Assembly: GCA_947034895.1 (NCBI GenBank)
Contig: OX344762.1
Location: forward strand, 36,746,760 to 36,810,759
Source: Rhytidiadelphus loreus
Lineage: Eukaryota > Streptophyta > Bryopsida > Hypnales > Hylocomiaceae
Length of the DNA: 64,000 bases
Direction of reading: 5' to 3'
The position numbers were made by a program, and so were the translations under genes. Below the pieces are notes generated by a model. It had not been told where the DNA came from. It saw nothing but the letters and a program-made list of their open reading frames with translations, and did no database searches. Shown in pieces: positions 1 through 11,900 of this stretch (its first letter is position 1; each line of letters begins with the position of its first letter).

Positions 1-13
1 CCTAAAATCCATC

Positions 14-300
14 CGACGGCTTGATCCGACAACCTGATCCGACGGCCACAGCCTGTTCGGTCCGCCTGATCGGGCGCAGGCGACTCCGAAACCTGGTCTT
101 TCGACGGCCCGATCCGACGGCCCGATCCGACGGCCCGATCCGACAACCTGATCCGACGGCCCCGGCGTCTTCGATTCGACGGCCTCATCGGCCGGTGACG
201 TCGGATCTGACGGCCTCTTCCGACGCCTTGATCGGACGGCGACGGCCTGTTCGGTCCGCCTGATCGAACGACTAGGTCCGATCCGACGGCCCAAAGTTGG
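14..300. repeat. GC-rich array of a 13-bp phrase (array 1)
   Basis: The phrase CGACGGCCYGATC recurs at an exact 13-bp step at 14, 27 and 40, and again at 102, 115, 128, 141 and 154. Looser copies continue to about 300. The array is far more GC-rich than its surroundings and probably starts before the window. Related TCCGACGG-rich arrays occur at 4552-4704 and 8724-8950. Subterminal repeats of a DNA transposon are the best guess. Any open frame through the array is a by-product of the repeat. Confidence 0.75.
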
Positions 301-541
301 ACGGATCGCAGTCCGGAACCGAACCGGTATTAGGGTTGGTTTCGGACGGCTATATGATCGAACGGGCCCTTCATTTCTTTTCACTTCTTCTCTCCAAGCT
401 TGCCAAGTCAGATGTGCTGTTGTTGCCTCTGGCGCTAGTTGCTCTTACTTGGTGGAGAGAAGGGGTCCAACATATTTTATTACGGTGTGACTTTGGCAGA
501 TTTAAATTACCTACACATATATTTCAATTGACCGAATTTTT

Positions 542-570
542 TACTTTGAATTGCTCTTCAATTCAAAGTA
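542..570. other. Perfect 11-bp stem-loop just before the RING-H2 start codon
   Basis: TACTTTGAATT (542-552) pairs with AATTCAAAGTA (560-570) around a 7-nt loop. The stem ends 6 nt before the ATG at 577. It could form in the 5' leader RNA, but no function can be read from sequence alone. Confidence 0.5.
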
Positions 571-576
571 CCAAGC

Positions 577-3500
577 ATGGCCGCGGAAGGTGATGGAGGG
601 GCTATTAGGACGACTTCAACACAACCTCCGCCGAAGAAAATTAAAACAAGGGGGGCTGGACATGCGTTGCAGTATGACATTTTAGATGATCCGAACATCA
701 AAGCGGAGCCTGACTGGGAGAAAGTGGAGGCCGAATATTGGAGCTCTAAAATGTACAAACAATTTGTCAAAATGTACCACATTGACAAGTTGTGGCCTCG
801 GGATTGCCACGCAGCCCACACAAGATATTTCAATTGTAAGCCGTGGACTTGCAAGGATAGTCATTTTGTACATCGATCAGACGAGGTGTGGAAGGCCCTC
901 TTTGGCAACAAGGCAAGGAGTAAAGGATACATAAATTACAGCACGGCATCTATGGTGTATGCAGAACTCATATTGGGTCGGAAGGTGGATTGAAGCACGT
1001 TTCCAACGACATCGCAATTGCCGCTTCAACTTTCGAAAAATCAAAAGGATATTCCCGATTTATACAACCACGGGGCACAAACGGCTGAATCTAAAATAGT
1101 ATTAAAAAATACTAGAACGCCTACAATGAAGGTTTCACAGGGTGTAGGCAACGCAGTACAGTTGGACCCCACACAACTAGGAGCGGAGGCCACCAATGCC
1201 TCTTCGGGAGGTGTATTTTGGAAGGTCAATTTCAAGGATCCGGAGACTTGTTTATCCACCTCGGTTCATGTACCAATCACGGGTGAGCAAAGCATTGCTC
1301 CAAACAAGCACGACCTCGTGAAAGAAGTTGCCCCCTCTTCCTCGTCGCGAGAAGACATGGATGAAGACAAAGTTGCAAGAGCAAATGCTACAATTGAATG
1401 GCTTATAGACAGCGATGCTCTCGATAGTTTGAAGTACGTTCCTCCAAACGTGGACTTGCCAACGCCGCTTAGTCCAATATTGAGCCCGATCCGTGAAGTT
1501 CAACCGTCAGGTCTGTTCGTAGAGCGACTTCAAAACGTGGCAACGACCTCCAATATTGATGGCGAGGAGATTGTGCGCAAGTATCCGCTCTTGTGCACTT
1601 TAACTCCAAGAAGATTGCAATATGTGGGTCAAATCCCAAATCCGGAGCATCTTGAAATCATACTTAGGTGCGGAATTGAGTACCCATCTCAAATGGATGG
1701 ATCGAGAGAAGGTGAACCCGTGAACGAGGCCGAGTGCTCTACGGCAACCGAAAACAAACTTGGGCTTCACGATTTTGTGACATCCGCTCAAGCAATAACA
1801 TGTTCTGCTAAAGCTGTAGCGGAAATGGCCCCGTTGGCTATGGAATTGGCCAGAAATTTATCCACATTATTGCATCCACTATTGAAGGGTGGATTGGCTT
1901 TTCACAAGTTTGCTAGTGGAGCGCTAACACTTCTTGATGAGAAGTACAACTACTTGAAGACAATCGTGGAGCTGGAGTAGAAGAATGACGAGTGGAGTAA
2001 AAAGTATGGAAGGGTCGTTGAAAATTGTGAGTCATTGGGAAGGCAATTGGTGGCGTCAAGGAGGAAGTATAGCGAAAAATATTTGAAGGAACGAAATGAA
2101 GAAAAGGGCCTCTCTACAGTGGAGATCCAACTACTGAGGTCGCAAGAAACTCAAGAAAGCGATCAACTCTCTCTTCCATTTGAGAAGGCCAAAGCAGTGG
2201 AGGAGCTTGAGACCAAAAAGGTGGATGAGGTTCCAACTTGGAGCGAGTTGAATCGAAGATTGAATGAGGTAAACCAAGAAAATGCCCTTCTTCAATCGAG
2301 GTTGGACCGAATGAAACGAGTGGAGAACATGGATGAATGTCTACCGGCGAGCGGATCGGAGTCTCAGTGGTTGACATGGATACAACAACTTCAAGACAAA
2401 CCGTCTTTAGCATCTCGGGCAATGATCGGGGTTCGCACCCTTACAATGAAGTCGGATGAAGATTGCAATGTCGTTGAGGCTGCTTTGAAGAAATTCAAAA
2501 GTGCGGTCGAGCAACCTTCTTGGGGGTCTATGCCAATGACATGTTGGAGAGACATGGATGCTATGTACGAGCGGTTGAACCACGCCAAGAAGGAATCGCT
2601 AGCCCACAATCGCGACATCAATTGGATTTTTGAAGTAGAGGAAGGATGGACTCCCTACACAACGCTTTCAGCACACATCAAGAAGAACAAGAAGATAGTT
2701 GTGCATGGTTCTAATCCAGGCAATGAAATGTTGAAGGGTCATTGTAGCATTTGCCAAGGTCCTTTTGGGCCTGAAGGAGCCTTCACCATGGGCCATTGTC
2801 GCCACGTTTTTCATATCAAATGCGTTGTGCAAGCATCTCTGTTTCGATCCGCTTGTGCCGAGTGCCGTTCTCCTTTGAGTCCTAAGTTCTACGAGATGTT
2901 TGGCATCTTGGAAGGTATGCCCCCCGGTCACGAATACAATAGATGGACTCTTCCACTTGACCAAGGGCCATACAAATTTCAGAATTATTCGCATTGGGGG
3001 AAACCCCTCATATGGGATCCGTCTGAACAGAAGCATGAATTGTATGATGCATCCATGCAACCGGTGGATTCCTTCATGTGTATGACCCAAAATATGGAAG
3101 TGGAGTTGCGGGCTCGTGCCATTGTTGATGGCGAGGCTCGTGAATTGTTCTGTCGCAGTATGGATGGGCATTGGAGCATGCAATATCATAAATTTTTCCG
3201 GTTTCCCGAAAAAGAAGTACAGAAAGGGCCAGATGGCAATTGGATAGAGGTGGAGCATCCTCTTGGCTTCAGTGAACAGTACGAGGCATACAATCACGTT
3301 CCCATAGGCAGGGCACTGTTCTTATCTAAGCTGGAAGAAGCTGCATCAATTCGTGTTCAGGTGGAAACGGATGGAGAATCAAACAAAGGGGATTCGTTCG
3401 TGGAGGTGGCAAGGGCATTTGATAGGAGGGTGGCCGACATCATAGGTCAATGGAGGGCGTTCCTATTGGAAGGAGTCACCGAAGGGTTTAGAGTAAACAA

Positions 3501-3831
3501 CCCTAGTGATGACCATATGGTGAATGTGTTGGTAAATCGAGTGGACGTTGCTCTGAGAGCCTTAAAGGCGATGGATGTGGATTTGACTCCGAAGCGCAAA
3601 CAGAAGCGGAAGATTGAAGATGACAATAACTATTCTCCAGAAACAATACAACAATTTGTCGTTGTTGACACGGCAACCAAATCAAAACGGTTCAACAGCT
3701 CAACAAGCCCTGAGGGAATTTCTCGTCGCGAAAGTCCAAGGATTGCCGCTCAAGTGGCGCAACGCAATCCAGAGGGGTCCTCTAGTCAGTTTGGTGGTTC
3801 GGGAGATGGCAACAATGATAGAATTAAATAG
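577..3831 (+). pseudogene. RING-H2 coiled-coil protein, one frame with two in-frame stops
   Basis: From the ATG at 577 (context AAGCATGGCC) one frame runs for 1085 codons to 3831. It is interrupted only by TGA at 991-993 and TAG at 1978-1980; the codons beside both stops stay open in the same frame. The N-terminal segment (to 990) has Trp/Cys/His-rich stretches such as NCKPWTCKDSHFVH. The middle (to 1977) is unrecognised. The last part (from 1981) begins with a charged, probably coiled-coil region. A RING-H2 finger follows at about 2743-2868, spaced C-x2-C-x14-C-x-H-x2-H-x2-C-x10-C-x2-C, which is typical of E3 ubiquitin ligases. The tail is basic (KRKQKRK). Because it sits beside a hAT transposase between related GC-rich arrays, it may be transposon cargo or a second transposon ORF. 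I do not recognise the whole protein. It is either a recently inactivated gene or one that uses readthrough. Confidence 0.7.
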
Positions 3832-3959
3832 AAATGGACCAATAGGTCTATTGCAATAGAAGAAATAGAACTCTATACTCGATAGACTTTTGTTTTAATG
3901 TCACGAGGTGAAAATAGTAGTAAATAATTGTAATCACGGCATGTCTTGTTTTGCCTTTA

Positions 3960-4146
<187 letters not shown>

Positions 4147-4377
4147 ATTTCAATGTTCATGATATGTATGGATCTTTCAATGCATGCTAGTTTGTTGAAT
4201 CGGTTGGTCAAATGTCGCTTTTTCTTCTTTCGCTATGATATAATGATTTGTTCATAGAATATGTAGTATTTTTTCCCTTGTAACATTATTTCATTGCAAA
4301 AATATGAACTCCCAAAATTTTTGGCACAAAAGGCTCTAATCAATTCCTACAAACTTGTTAGTATTGCTTTGCACAAC

Positions 4378-4450
4378 TAGTGCTGTGCACCACTCGCATG
4401 CTTGAAGGTATTAATCAGAGCCAGGATTTGAACTCGTGACCTCCCCGATT
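4378..4450 (-). other. tRNA T-arm-like stretch (possible SINE remnant)
   Basis: The minus strand contains GGTCACGAGTTCAAATCC (within 4422-4442), which resembles the T-arm/B-box of a tRNA. No convincing A box, acceptor stem or cloverleaf is visible, so it is not called a tRNA gene. A tRNA-derived SINE fragment is possible. The adjacent CTAGTGCTGTGCACCAC near 4378 resembles some hAT termini, but no partner end was found. Confidence 0.25.
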
Positions 4451-4551
4451 GGAAGAAGGTAAGTCCAAATGTTTGGATAAGCCTTGGACACTTGTGCTGA
4501 AAGTGTGAATCAGTTCTATTTGAAACTGAACTACGAGAAGTCCCGAATCCG

Positions 4552-4704
4552 CATAAAAAGATCGGACGAGCTGATCCGACGGCCAATTCGGACGGGCTGG
4601 CCAGTTCCGACGGCCTGTTCCGACGGGTTGGCATGTTCTGACGAGCTGGCCCGATCCGATGGAATGTTCGGACGGGATGGTCAAATCGGACGGGCCATTC
4701 CGGG
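4552..4704. repeat. GC-rich TCCGACGG array (array 2)
   Basis: About ten copies of TTCCGACGG/TTCGGACGGG are spaced 13-18 bp apart in otherwise AT-rich DNA. The array lies between the RING-H2 frame and the hAT transposase. It shares the CGACGGCC core with the arrays at 14-300 and 8724-8827. Confidence 0.7.
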
Positions 4705-5029
4705 GAGAATGAATCCGTTGGTACTGTTTTTAAAATTCATCTTTCTGAATAACAGTCAACGCCACCTATATTCAGCTGCAAAGTAGAAGTAGAAGAAACA
4801 AGGCGTATGAAGGCACTCCAAATCCACTGAACACTACGATTTCCAAGGGCTAGGAGCTGCAATTTATTTTGTGTCCCTTTTTTGGTAATGCATCGTTTGG
4901 TGGAAGGGGGGCCTTGAATTTCAAGGCTTTGTGCACGACCCTAAACCCAATTTTAAACATTGGTTCACTTGTGTTTACATTTTCAAAAACTTGCAAATTT
5001 GAAGAAGTTCAAGTTTGGAACTTGTGACC

Positions 5030-8000
5030 ATGAGCAAGGATTTTGCCTCTTGGTATGTCGTCATTTCGGCAGGTAAAATACAATGCAAAGCTTGCAACAA
5101 CGTGTTTACAAAGAAAACGAGCCGTATGTTGAGTCACTTAGGATATGAATCGATTCCCGGTTCTCGTGATAGGGGAGTGAATTTGTGTCCCAAATTGTCA
5201 TCGGAAACTCGAAGTCTATTTCTTCGATGCAATGGGGCATTTCCACAAAGACCTGTTTGTGGAAATGTGGATGTCAACAACTTGCCTATGGTTGAAAGCG
5301 ATATGTCAAATGGGAGGGGCATGCCACGTTCTACGCAAGAAGATTCTTGTACAACACCGGAAGAAGTCGTTGGAGGGGGTTCCGAAGTAACTCCAAGTAT
5401 GCAAACATGTAGCGGACGTGACATTCGCAGGGCCTCAAGCAGTAGGCCTCCAACACAAAGTAGGCTTTTGGATGGCTTTCAAGAAACCAAAAAACATAAT
5501 TTGAATGCAGTGTGGGCCAATTTCTTCTATGCGGCAAATATACCCTTTTCAGTGGCCCGAAACGTAGCTTTCAGAGAAGCGGTGAAAAAAACCTCCAAGT
5601 ATGGTAAGGCCTACACTCCGCCATCATATCATGATCTACGGCATAAATTGCTTGATCAAGCCAAGGCAAATGTCGTGGGGAAGGTGCATAGAAGGACCGA
5701 AGACAGCGTCAGGAAGTTTGGAGCAACATTGTCCATTGATGGATGGAGCTCAATTACAAACCGTCCACTGATTAATGCCATGCTTGTATCTTCAGCGGGT
5801 GAGCAATTCCTTGGATCGGTGGATACTAGTGGGGTGGAAAAGACAGCACAATATTTGGCCACAATTTTAGAAAAATTCATAGAGCAGGTGGGTCCTACGA
5901 ATGTGGTGCAAGTGAGCGCAGACAATGCTCCAATGAATCCGGTAGCATGGAATTTGGTATCCACTAAATATCCACACATTTTTTTTCAAGGATGCGTGGT
6001 GCATGCCTTGAATTTGTTGCTCAAAGATTGGGGAAAGGAGAAATGGATTGAAGAGTCAGTAGAGAGAGCCCAAACCGTAGTGAATTTCTTCAAGAAAAGA
6101 CACATGCCACTTGCTATATTTCGGAAGTATGAGACAAAGTACAGTTTGTTGAAGCCGGTGGAAACAAGGTTTGCCTCTGTGTTTATCATGATTGATCGTT
6201 TGTTGGAAGTCAAAAGAGCATTGCAACAAAGTGTGGTGGATCCACAGTGGGTGGCATATGTGAATACACTCAACGACAATGGCAAAGCCAAATCTCGCAC
6301 GAAGTCTCGTGATGTGAAGAGGTTCATTCTAGAGGAGCATTATTGGGACCGGTGGACAAATTTGCGAGAATTGGTGGCCCCCATTGTATATGGTCTACGT
6401 GATTTGGATGCAAAGACGCCATGCATGGGTAAGGTGTTGCATATTATGAGGAATTTAGAGAAACATGTCCTTAGCCTAGAAGGGCATCCTTTTTGTTTGG
6501 CAACAAACCTCGCCGAACCATTGGAGCGATCCTTTTTCAAACGCCGTGAAATGGGGGAGACAGATTTACATTATGCAGGAGCTCTTTTGAATCCATACCT
6601 TCTGCATGATAAGGATCTAGCCGACGACCAAGATGCAATGGACGCATGCAAGCGTGTTCTAATGAAAATTTGCAAACAAGGAGAGTACGCCTCGGTGGTA
6701 AAAGAATTTGTAGCCTTCTGCCATAGGGAACCTCCGTTTCACAACATGTTGAATCCGGATGAGCAACAATTGTTGGCGCATGCTTGGTGGGATTTTGAAG
6801 GTGCATGTGGGAAGCTCATTGCTCCAATAGCCAAGCGAATTTTGGCACAACCGGTATTCTCGTCTTCATGTGAACGAAATTGGAGTAGTTATTCTTTTGT
6901 TCACAACAAATCTCGGAACAAGTTGACAACGCAAAGGGCGGCAAACTTGGTGTATGTATACACCAATTCCAAGGTCTTGGCAGTATCAAAGAAAAAGGAT
7001 GAGAAAAAGTGGTACGATGACAACGTGGATTCGGAAGATTCAGAGGGGTTTATCTCGGAAGACGAGGAGGATGGTGGGTCATTTGGGCCTCTATTAGATG
7101 ACGAAGATGCCATGAATTACGACGGGCACAATTTTGATGTTGAAATGTTCGATAGCCCAAGTCGACCCAATGAAGATCTTCGAGCCAATGATCGAGACAT
7201 CTATGACTTTCCATTGGATGAGGATAATGATGGGTATGATGAAGATGTACCTTCCATAGCTAGATTTGTGGATGAAAGTGGGTTCATGAGTAGCAAAAAA
7301 GTTCTATCGGAAAAAGAAGACGCTTATGTAGAGGCTAATGAGAGAACGATTCCCAATGATGGGACTCAAAGAATGGATGAAGATCTTTTTCCACTTGAGT
7401 CTCCGTTTAGAGGAGTGTTGCAAGCAGAAGAAAATGACAAACACATCGACAAGGGAGGACGTGAGCCTTGGGAGGTGAATGTCAAAATGAACGTTGGCAA
7501 CACAAGTGTTGAGTCAACCATTGTATTGGCAAGTGCGAACAGTGGTCACCCAAGTATTCCAATCCCTAAGGCAAATGAAGCGGAGAAGAATGTTGATCTA
7601 TGTGTGGTGGGGTTTAGAAGTCCAATTTCGTGCATCAATGGAGAAGCCAAGAAGGAATTCATGCAAGATTTTGAAGTACCACCATCTAGCATCCCTCCAC
7701 GTGCACAATTGAAAACCCCTAGTCAAATTTTGGATGGCGTTGGGAGCTTAGGGCTTGGAAAATGGATTGCAAATATTTCAAAAGAAAGGCGGCCTAGTCA
7801 AGGTATTTTATCATCCACGGACGATGACAAGGATGAGACATTGGCTTCAATGTTCATTCGGCATTCTCGTAATGCACCACCACGACGGCCCCCAACAATG
7901 TCAGTGCCTAAACCACAATCTTCAATCTCACCGAAGATAATCATTCATGGAGGCAGTGGAGGGCCCTCAACAATAAAATTAGAGGGCGGGGGATCACCTA

Positions 8001-8047
8001 GAGCCAATAAGAAGAGACCATGCAACCTTTTGCAATATCCCCGTTGA
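5030..8047 (+). CDS. BED-finger hAT-superfamily transposase
   Basis: Roughly 1005 codons. The first ATG is at 5030; the open frame extends 15 nt further upstream but without ATG. Near the N-terminus is a BED-like zinc finger (CKACNNVF, a His in the LSHLGY stretch, then LCPK). A DUF659-type RNase-H core follows with SIDGWSS (first Asp) and VSADNAP (second Asp), then CVVHALNLLLKD. The hAT dimerisation region has SSCERNWS, supplying the catalytic Glu, and KLTTQRAANLVYVY. The three acidic residues expected of hAT enzymes are present and the frame is unbroken, so activity is possible. About 350 residues after the dimerisation domain are acidic, low in complexity and atypical for hAT. Terminal inverted repeats were not identified with certainty. 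GC-rich arrays flank the gene on both sides. Confidence 0.88.
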   Translation: MSKDFASWYVVISAGKIQCKACNNVFTKKTSRMLSHLGYESIPGSRDRGVNLCPKLSSETRSLFLRCNGAFPQRPVCGNVDVNNLPMVESDMSNGRGMPRSTQEDSCTTPEEVVGGGSEVTPSMQTCSGRDIRRASSSRPPTQSRLLDGFQETKKHNLNAVWANFFYAANIPFSVARNVAFREAVKKTSKYGKAYTPPSYHDLRHKLLDQAKANVVGKVHRRTEDSVRKFGATLSIDGWSSITNRPLINAMLVSSAGEQFLGSVDTSGVEKTAQYLATILEKFIEQVGPTNVVQVSADNAPMNPVAWNLVSTKYPHIFFQGCVVHALNLLLKDWGKEKWIEESVERAQTVVNFFKKRHMPLAIFRKYETKYSLLKPVETRFASVFIMIDRLLEVKRALQQSVVDPQWVAYVNTLNDNGKAKSRTKSRDVKRFILEEHYWDRWTNLRELVAPIVYGLRDLDAKTPCMGKVLHIMRNLEKHVLSLEGHPFCLATNLAEPLERSFFKRREMGETDLHYAGALLNPYLLHDKDLADDQDAMDACKRVLMKICKQGEYASVVKEFVAFCHREPPFHNMLNPDEQQLLAHAWWDFEGACGKLIAPIAKRILAQPVFSSSCERNWSSYSFVHNKSRNKLTTQRAANLVYVYTNSKVLAVSKKKDEKKWYDDNVDSEDSEGFISEDEEDGGSFGPLLDDEDAMNYDGHNFDVEMFDSPSRPNEDLRANDRDIYDFPLDEDNDGYDEDVPSIARFVDESGFMSSKKVLSEKEDAYVEANERTIPNDGTQRMDEDLFPLESPFRGVLQAEENDKHIDKGGREPWEVNVKMNVGNTSVESTIVLASANSGHPSIPIPKANEAEKNVDLCVVGFRSPISCINGEAKKEFMQDFEVPPSSIPPRAQLKTPSQILDGVGSLGLGKWIANISKERRPSQGILSSTDDDKDETLASMFIRHSRNAPPRRPPTMSVPKPQSSISPKIIIHGGSGGPSTIKLEGGGSPRANKKRPCNLLQYPR

Positions 8048-8352
8048 AAAAAACAAGAGCCATTGGAAACCCTCTTGATGCACGTCCACATGTTTCAAAG
8101 AGGAAAATGAAAAGTGTTGTTGGCATTAAGGAACAAAATGGGAAATCCTTATTAAGAGTAAAAGAAGAACTCAAAAAGGACAAACGAAGAAGAAGCCTTT
8201 CATCCACGCAAGTACAAGAGGGAAGAACGACATGTCTAGGCTCTTCATCAAATGATATGGAAGACACATCCGACGACGAAGACGCAAGATTGGGAAATGG
8301 GTGTGAGAGTAGTGGGGCAGAGGTGAAAGGAGATTTTGATTACAATCCTTAG
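8020..8352 (+). pseudogene. Probable out-of-frame tail of the hAT gene
   Basis: An open stretch of 110 codons overlaps the last 28 nt of the transposase frame in another phase. Its product is strongly basic at first (KRKMK, KKDKRRR) and acidic later (SDDED), the same composition as the transposase tail. It may be the original C-terminus separated by a one- or two-base indel near 8040-8055, where there is an A7 run, or an exon joined by splicing. A stand-alone gene is less likely. Confidence 0.4.
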
Positions 8353-8689
8353 AAATAGAAAGGACATAGGCTTAAATGTTCATGTGCTCATATTACATAA
8401 AGCACAGATTGTCGTATTGACAATTGATTGTTAGAGACTTTGATTGTAATACTCCTAAACTTATTGATGGTGGTAATACCATTATTTTTGAAGGGGGCAC
8501 TTAACCAAAGATGATTTCAATCCAAAATATCAATTGATTGTGTCATTTGTATGTTGCTTTTCTACAATGAAGCATGATATATTGCAAGATGATGAAAAAA
8601 ATTAAAAAATTTGGCTTCATACTTGTGGTAATTGAAATGCTTTTGAAAGGCTAGAGGATCATGATGATATGATTGTTAATCATGTTTCA

Positions 8690-8963
8690 ACTAGGGTTGC
8701 AATTCAGGAAGACAACTGCGACTGCGTCGGAATTCGGACAGCCAAGGCAGCGTCGGAATTCCAACGGCCGAGGCAGCGTTGGAATTCCGACGGCCGAGGA
8801 AGCGTCGGAATTCCGACGCCTGAATTTACCCCGAGGTAAATCGGACGGACGGCTCCATTTTACCCAGCGTCCCCCGCGTCCGCCACGTCTGGACGTCCTC
8901 GCGTCTGGACGTCCGCTTTTTGGACGCGATTTTGGGCTAGACGCTCCAATTCGTCAACCCTAC
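8690..8963. repeat. GC-rich segment with four exact 26-bp repeats (array 3)
   Basis: Units start at 8724, 8750, 8776 and 8802, each 26 bp (twice 13). The central palindrome GTCGGAATTCCGAC is followed by GGCCGAGGCA. A second GC-rich block with GGACGTCC/GTCTGGACG motifs runs to 8950. The segment is bounded by TAGGGTTGCAATTC near 8691 and, inverted, GAATTCGTCAACCCTA-like sequence near 8963. It may be a small terminal-repeat element or the right subterminal region of the hAT unit. No target duplication was seen. Confidence 0.65.
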
Positions 8964-11900
8964 AATATATATAATGTCATTGCTCAATGGATTTGGTTCA
9001 CTTATCCTCGACTTGATGATAAACTAATTAATTCACTCAGTGGAAAAAAAATATCTTCAAATCAAAGATAAATTGGCTATTCCTCATATGCATTGTTTAG
9101 TAGATGCTTCCACTTTTTATGCTAGAAAATCTCAAAGTCTAATGTTTGTCGACATTGAGATAATGCAAATAATGACACTCGGATACAAAACAAGAAATAA
9201 CTGAACTCCTATGTTCTAGTCAATTGCCATGTAATCCAAAACAAGATCTACTAAAATCACTTGGAAAAGTCACAAAGAGTAACAACAACAAAAAATACCT
9301 ATTGCGCAACCAACCAATTGAACCAAAGCATAAGAGAACTTACTAGCAAGTCAAATCAATGAACAAGTTTAGGATTATAAAACTCTCTAGGCTTTGCAAG
9401 ACCTCACAAACAATGAACCAATCAATTGCAAGAAACAAGACTATAGAGTGGTGTGAGGAAGAAATGGAGGAGTAATGAAATGTTGAAAAAACTCAAATAA
9501 CATGATTGTGTTGCAATGTGAAGGTGTCAAGGAGAGAAGAGGAATCAGTTGCGGAGGAAGGGGCCGGAAACAATTAGTGTGAAAATTTCAGAATTTGAAG
9601 TTGCTCAAAATCAATGACATAGACACAACTTTCTCATGCATATTCTATAGCAATACTAAAAAATGCCTCTTATTCAAGGGAAGCTTTTGTTTTTGAACAA
9701 ATGGAGCGAACCATTGCATTAAAAAACCCGGAATCAGAAGATAAAACAACCAAGCCACAAGGGCTAGACAATGAAGAGATAAGAGCAAAAAAGAAAAAGG
9801 AGTCCGAAATCAAGGGAAACTTTCACTCGGACTTATGAAAATTTACTACCAAAAAGTTATGGGTGCACTAAGAACTCACTAAAATAATACCTTTGTTTGT
9901 TGATTGTAGACTCTTATTTCTCAATTTGGTTGACTTTTTTGGCATGTTGATCACTCTACAAACAAGAATCCTATGTGCAATCTTTTTGGAGGGAGTCCCT
10001 ATAATTTCTTCACTAGCAAGTGTAGGATTCAAACCTTAGGGTTTAGGGTTTAGGATTTAAGGGAAATTTTTAAAATTTAAAATTTTTGAATTCGAAGGTT
10101 TAGCATTTTGAGTGCATGGAGTTTTTCATAGAGTGATCCCTTTTTATTTTTTATTTTGATTTGTTGATGTTTTTTTTAATACTTTAGATTTTACATATAT
10201 TTCTTTGCATTATATCTCTTATTTGTAGTTTATCAGTTTCATCTAATGACCTTTTCATACATATAAAAGATACGAAACTATACAATTATTCTATACAATA
10301 GATTCATCCCGCTTTCTATTTGAAGAGGAGTCATGGTTGAAATTCCCTATATATAAAATTCTCTTTGTGTAGTATATTTGGCCTTTGTTAGAAGTTTGTA
10401 TGATTATTTATGTGCTTTTGATAATTAAAATATAGATTGTCTAGTTTTATAGTCAAAATCCCAAAAAGATTTTAATAAGATCCCTATGAGAAGTATAAAT
10501 CAAAAATAGTATTTAGTACATCCATAATACTATTCAATAAATGTATTGTGGATCTAAAATTCTATTAATAAAATCCATATGAAAATTAAAGTAAAATTGA
10601 GTGAAGATAATAAAATCAAGAAGTTTGGAATGGAAAATTACATGCAATGGTTGGAGAGTGCCCAACTGCCCACCTTAATATCTTGATGCCAAGATTAAAT
10701 CACTTAACATGCACCTTTGCCCACTAAATTCTATATTAAATAGTGAAATTAGGTTGCCCCTCACTAATTTCTCGTTCTACACTATATAAATATGTACTTT
10801 ACTTTACAAGGATGCAGTAATGAGGAATCCATGTCTTTTTTATCAATTGATATACTGGTTCATGGCCAAAGTTTAGAGTGTCACATGTGCCTTCATATGG
10901 ACAAGCACTAAATCATGAGGTAACTTCTCTGGGTAAAGCAACCTAGTTGTTAAGACAACCCAATTTCACTATTTAGTGTAAATAATATAATAACTGACAT
11001 CTCATTTTATCATGGTCCACTATGTCACAAACATTGCTTGTAAAACATGTCACATTGTTGTGGAGAAAATTATTTATTTATCTGAGAGCCAATAGTGCCG
11101 GGACTCCATCCATTGCAAAAGATGCCCTTGACAGTCCAGTCCACAGTTCCAACCCCTCCAAACCAGGGAACACTAATTAAGTTAAGGTGCACCAAGGGGC
11201 CCATTCAGCTGCAGAAGTTTTTGAAGGAGGTTGTACTATTTGACATGATCCATCATGCCACAAAGGGGTATTTTACTTGGGACATTTTCTAGTTGATAAC
11301 CACACTCAGTTCATGCCATGACTACCATACACAGATTTCAGGTTCAACTTAAATTAATTAAAAAAAGAAAGTGTCAAACTCCTATGCTAGATCTAGGACA
11401 AATTCTTGGACCAGACAGTCAAATCTACAAATAAATGTAAAGAATGTTCCTCAAAAATCCAAAAGAATTCAATAACATTGAATCAAATACGAATCTATCA
11501 TTTGACAAGCTATCATCAAAGAACTTTTTGATGACAAAATGAAGAATGAAGATGTTTTTATTGTCAGTCATGAATTCTCATAGGGTATGGGACAATTTGA
11601 AGATGAGAGCTTGACTGGTCATTGCCGAAAACACACAAATTGTGTTCAAAGTAGAGCTTTAAACTTAATTTTGGCATAGTAAAATAACTTTTTTCATAAA
11701 ATTTTGAAGTAAGAAAATTTTGGGAACCAATCTAAATTTCATCTCCTAAAAATCTTCTTGTGATTTTTAGCCTCCAAAAAACAATTATGAACAAAATTCA
11801 TAGAAGATGTTTGAAAATGTCAATGAAAATGTCCCTCTCAAACCCTCTATGAACTTTATTCATAACTTTTGATTGGAGGCTTGAAATCTCAAACGGGATT

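Noticed and set aside
21..263. 80-codon frame in the GC-rich array
   Set aside because: It is the translation of a 13-bp tandem repeat (recurrent PDPTA/DGP text); no independent coding sign.
1018..1980. Separate gene starting at 1018
   Set aside because: Its first codon is TTG and the frame continues upstream without break to 994, so it is the middle part of the frame beginning at 577.
2035..3831. Separate RING gene starting at 2035
   Set aside because: Again a TTG start; the frame is open back to 1981, so it is the last part of the same frame.
4422..4442. tRNA gene on the minus strand
   Set aside because: Only a T-arm-like stretch; no cloverleaf, A box or acceptor stem.
10036..10056. Telomere-like TTTAGGG repeats
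   Set aside because: Only about two and a half units; not a telomere or a meaningful interstitial array.
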